Shown one piece after another: positions 5,295-6,139 of a stretch of DNA of 6,139 nt (the stretch's first letter is position 1; the number at the start of each line of letters is the position of its first letter). A program made the translations under genes and the position numbers. Source of the stretch: Oscillospiraceae bacterium (GTDB lineage Bacteria > Bacillota_A > Clostridia > Oscillospirales > CAG-272); assembly GCA_015064195.1 (NCBI GenBank), contig SVSO01000177.1, forward strand, positions 1-6,139, written 5' to 3'. The notes under the pieces are model-generated. The model made no database searches. It saw nothing but the letters and a program-made list of their open reading frames with translations, and was not told the DNA's origin.

Positions 5295-6139
5295 TTACAG
5301 ATACTTTTTGAGTGTGAAGCGCGCGAGGCGGATATGGCGGCGTGCAACGGTGTAGGACATGGCAAGCTCGCCGTCCGCATAATACTGAATGAACGGATAG
5401 AAGCAGCTGGTGTCCATCTTTGCCTGCAGCACGACCTTCGTGTCGGCGAGATTTTCCGTGCCGATCTTGATCACGCCGATGTGCTCGCGGTCAATGGGGG
5501 CGTGGAACATGTACAGCGCGCCCTCGTATTCGATGAAGTCGGAGCGGGACTGGCAGTCCGCAACGAGCACAGGCGTATCCCAGGTGTCCTGATCGAGATT
5601 GTACGCGGTCAGGAAGCCGTAGCCGGTGGTATCCTGCTGGCGGACGAAATAATAGCACTTGTCACCGTAGACGTAGGTGGCGTTCTCCCATTTGGATTCG
5701 TTGGGGAAATCGGGCTGGGAGACATATTTCCACGTCACGAGGTCGCGGCTCTTGATGATGGCGGTGAAGTCGCCGCTGTAGGTGCCGGAGTAGTACCAGC
5801 GCTCGCCGTTCTCGATCCGGCTGGACAGCTTCTGCATGATGCCGATGTCGGAGAACATGCGCTTGCAGGGCAGGCCGTTTGCAGCCAGCGCGCCGCGGAT
5901 GCCGGTGGCGGAGAAATCGTTTGTGATGTCGCCGACCTGGAAGCGGTTGACGCCGATCTCGCCCAGCGTTTTCGTGGAGAGGGTGAAGGGGCAGTAGAAC
6001 CGATAGTAGTTGCCGGTGGTGATGCGGGCGGTCCACATGATGTAGATGGTGTCCGCGTCCTTCTGCATAAAGATGGTGTCGTAGACCATGTCGATGGTCT
6101 CGCCGCCGACGGTATCGCCGGTGGTCTGGAGATCAAGGT
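5295..6139 (-). CDS. Sialidase/glycosidase-like beta-propeller protein, C-terminal part (partial)
   Basis: The frame is open from the window edge (6139) to TAA at 5297-5295, giving 280 visible residues. ATG 6089 is internal in appearance: sixteen open codons precede it and I see no ribosome binding site. I do not recognise a specific gene. The protein has repeated strands typical of the five- or six-bladed propellers found in sialidases and GH43/GH32/GH130-type glycosidases: RWYYSGTYS...IIKSRDLVTW (about 113-136), ATYVYGDKCYYFVR (153-166), SRSDFIEYEGALYMFHAP (197-214) with HIGVIKI, and a closing YPFIQYYADGELAMSYT (247-263) with HIRLARF. The SRDLVTW turn is common in such enzymes. No signal peptide or catalytic residues can be assigned because the N-terminus is missing. 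No transport or sugar-metabolism neighbour is visible, so substrate and even enzyme activity are open. Confidence 0.7.
   Translation of the reverse strand, partial: LDLQTTGDTVGGETIDMVYDTIFMQKDADTIYIMWTARITTGNYYRFYCPFTLSTKTLGEIGVNRFQVGDITNDFSATGIRGALAANGLPCKRMFSDIGIMQKLSSRIENGERWYYSGTYSGDFTAIIKSRDLVTWKYVSQPDFPNESKWENATYVYGDKCYYFVRQQDTTGYGFLTAYNLDQDTWDTPVLVADCQSRSDFIEYEGALYMFHAPIDREHIGVIKIGTENLADTKVVLQAKMDTSCFYPFIQYYADGELAMSYTVARRHIRLARFTLKKYL

Noticed and set aside
6087..6089. ATG 6089 as the true start of the propeller gene
   Set aside because: The frame stays open to the window edge, no ribosome binding site precedes it, and the fold seems to continue upstream.

Overview
The window reads as chromosomal DNA of a Gram-positive, Clostridia-type bacterium of intermediate GC content. 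I favour a gut Oscillospirales/Ruminococcaceae-like lineage. This rests on sigma-A-type promoters, purine-rich ribosome binding sites, a FtsQ/DivIB-type division protein directly beside ftsZ, and the protein character of FtsZ and GlnA. The taxonomic placement is inference; no marker RNA lies in the window. All genes but one are ordinary housekeeping genes, and I see no mobile element, CRISPR array, tRNA or rRNA.

Positions 1-2353 (+ strand) are part of a division and cell-wall (dcw) cluster: the last 53 codons of an ftsW/spoVE-family SEDS gene, then murG 18 bp downstream (clearly cotranscribed), then a 164-bp gap with a strong extended -10 promoter and a structured leader, then ftsQ (divIB). 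A 118-bp gap with its own promoter and an AGGAGG ribosome binding site leads to ftsZ (2472-3632). MurG makes lipid II, the SEDS protein family polymerises it, FtsQ/DivIB belongs to the divisome core, and FtsZ forms the cytoplasmic ring that organises them. No ftsA lies between ftsQ and ftsZ.

A 96-bp gap (3633-3728) holds two adjacent 13-bp-stem terminators facing each other: one ends ftsZ, the other ends glnA, which runs on the opposite strand (5153 to 3729). GlnA is a 474-residue type I glutamine synthetase with the catalytic residues in place but Phe where adenylylated enzymes have the modified Tyr. Upstream of glnA are a clean sigma-A promoter and, about 60 bp before the expected transcription start, a 22-bp near-perfect palindrome that is a good operator candidate.

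The right end (5295-6139, - strand) holds the C-terminal 280 codons of a repeat-rich, Trp/Tyr-rich protein that looks like a sialidase/glycosidase-type beta-propeller. Its N-terminus lies outside the window. A terminator hairpin separates it from glnA.

I found no evidence of an undescribed multi-gene system. The most useful leads are the glnA palindrome, the altered regulatory and substrate-loop residues of GlnA, the unusual C-terminal tail of FtsZ, and the structured ftsQ leader.
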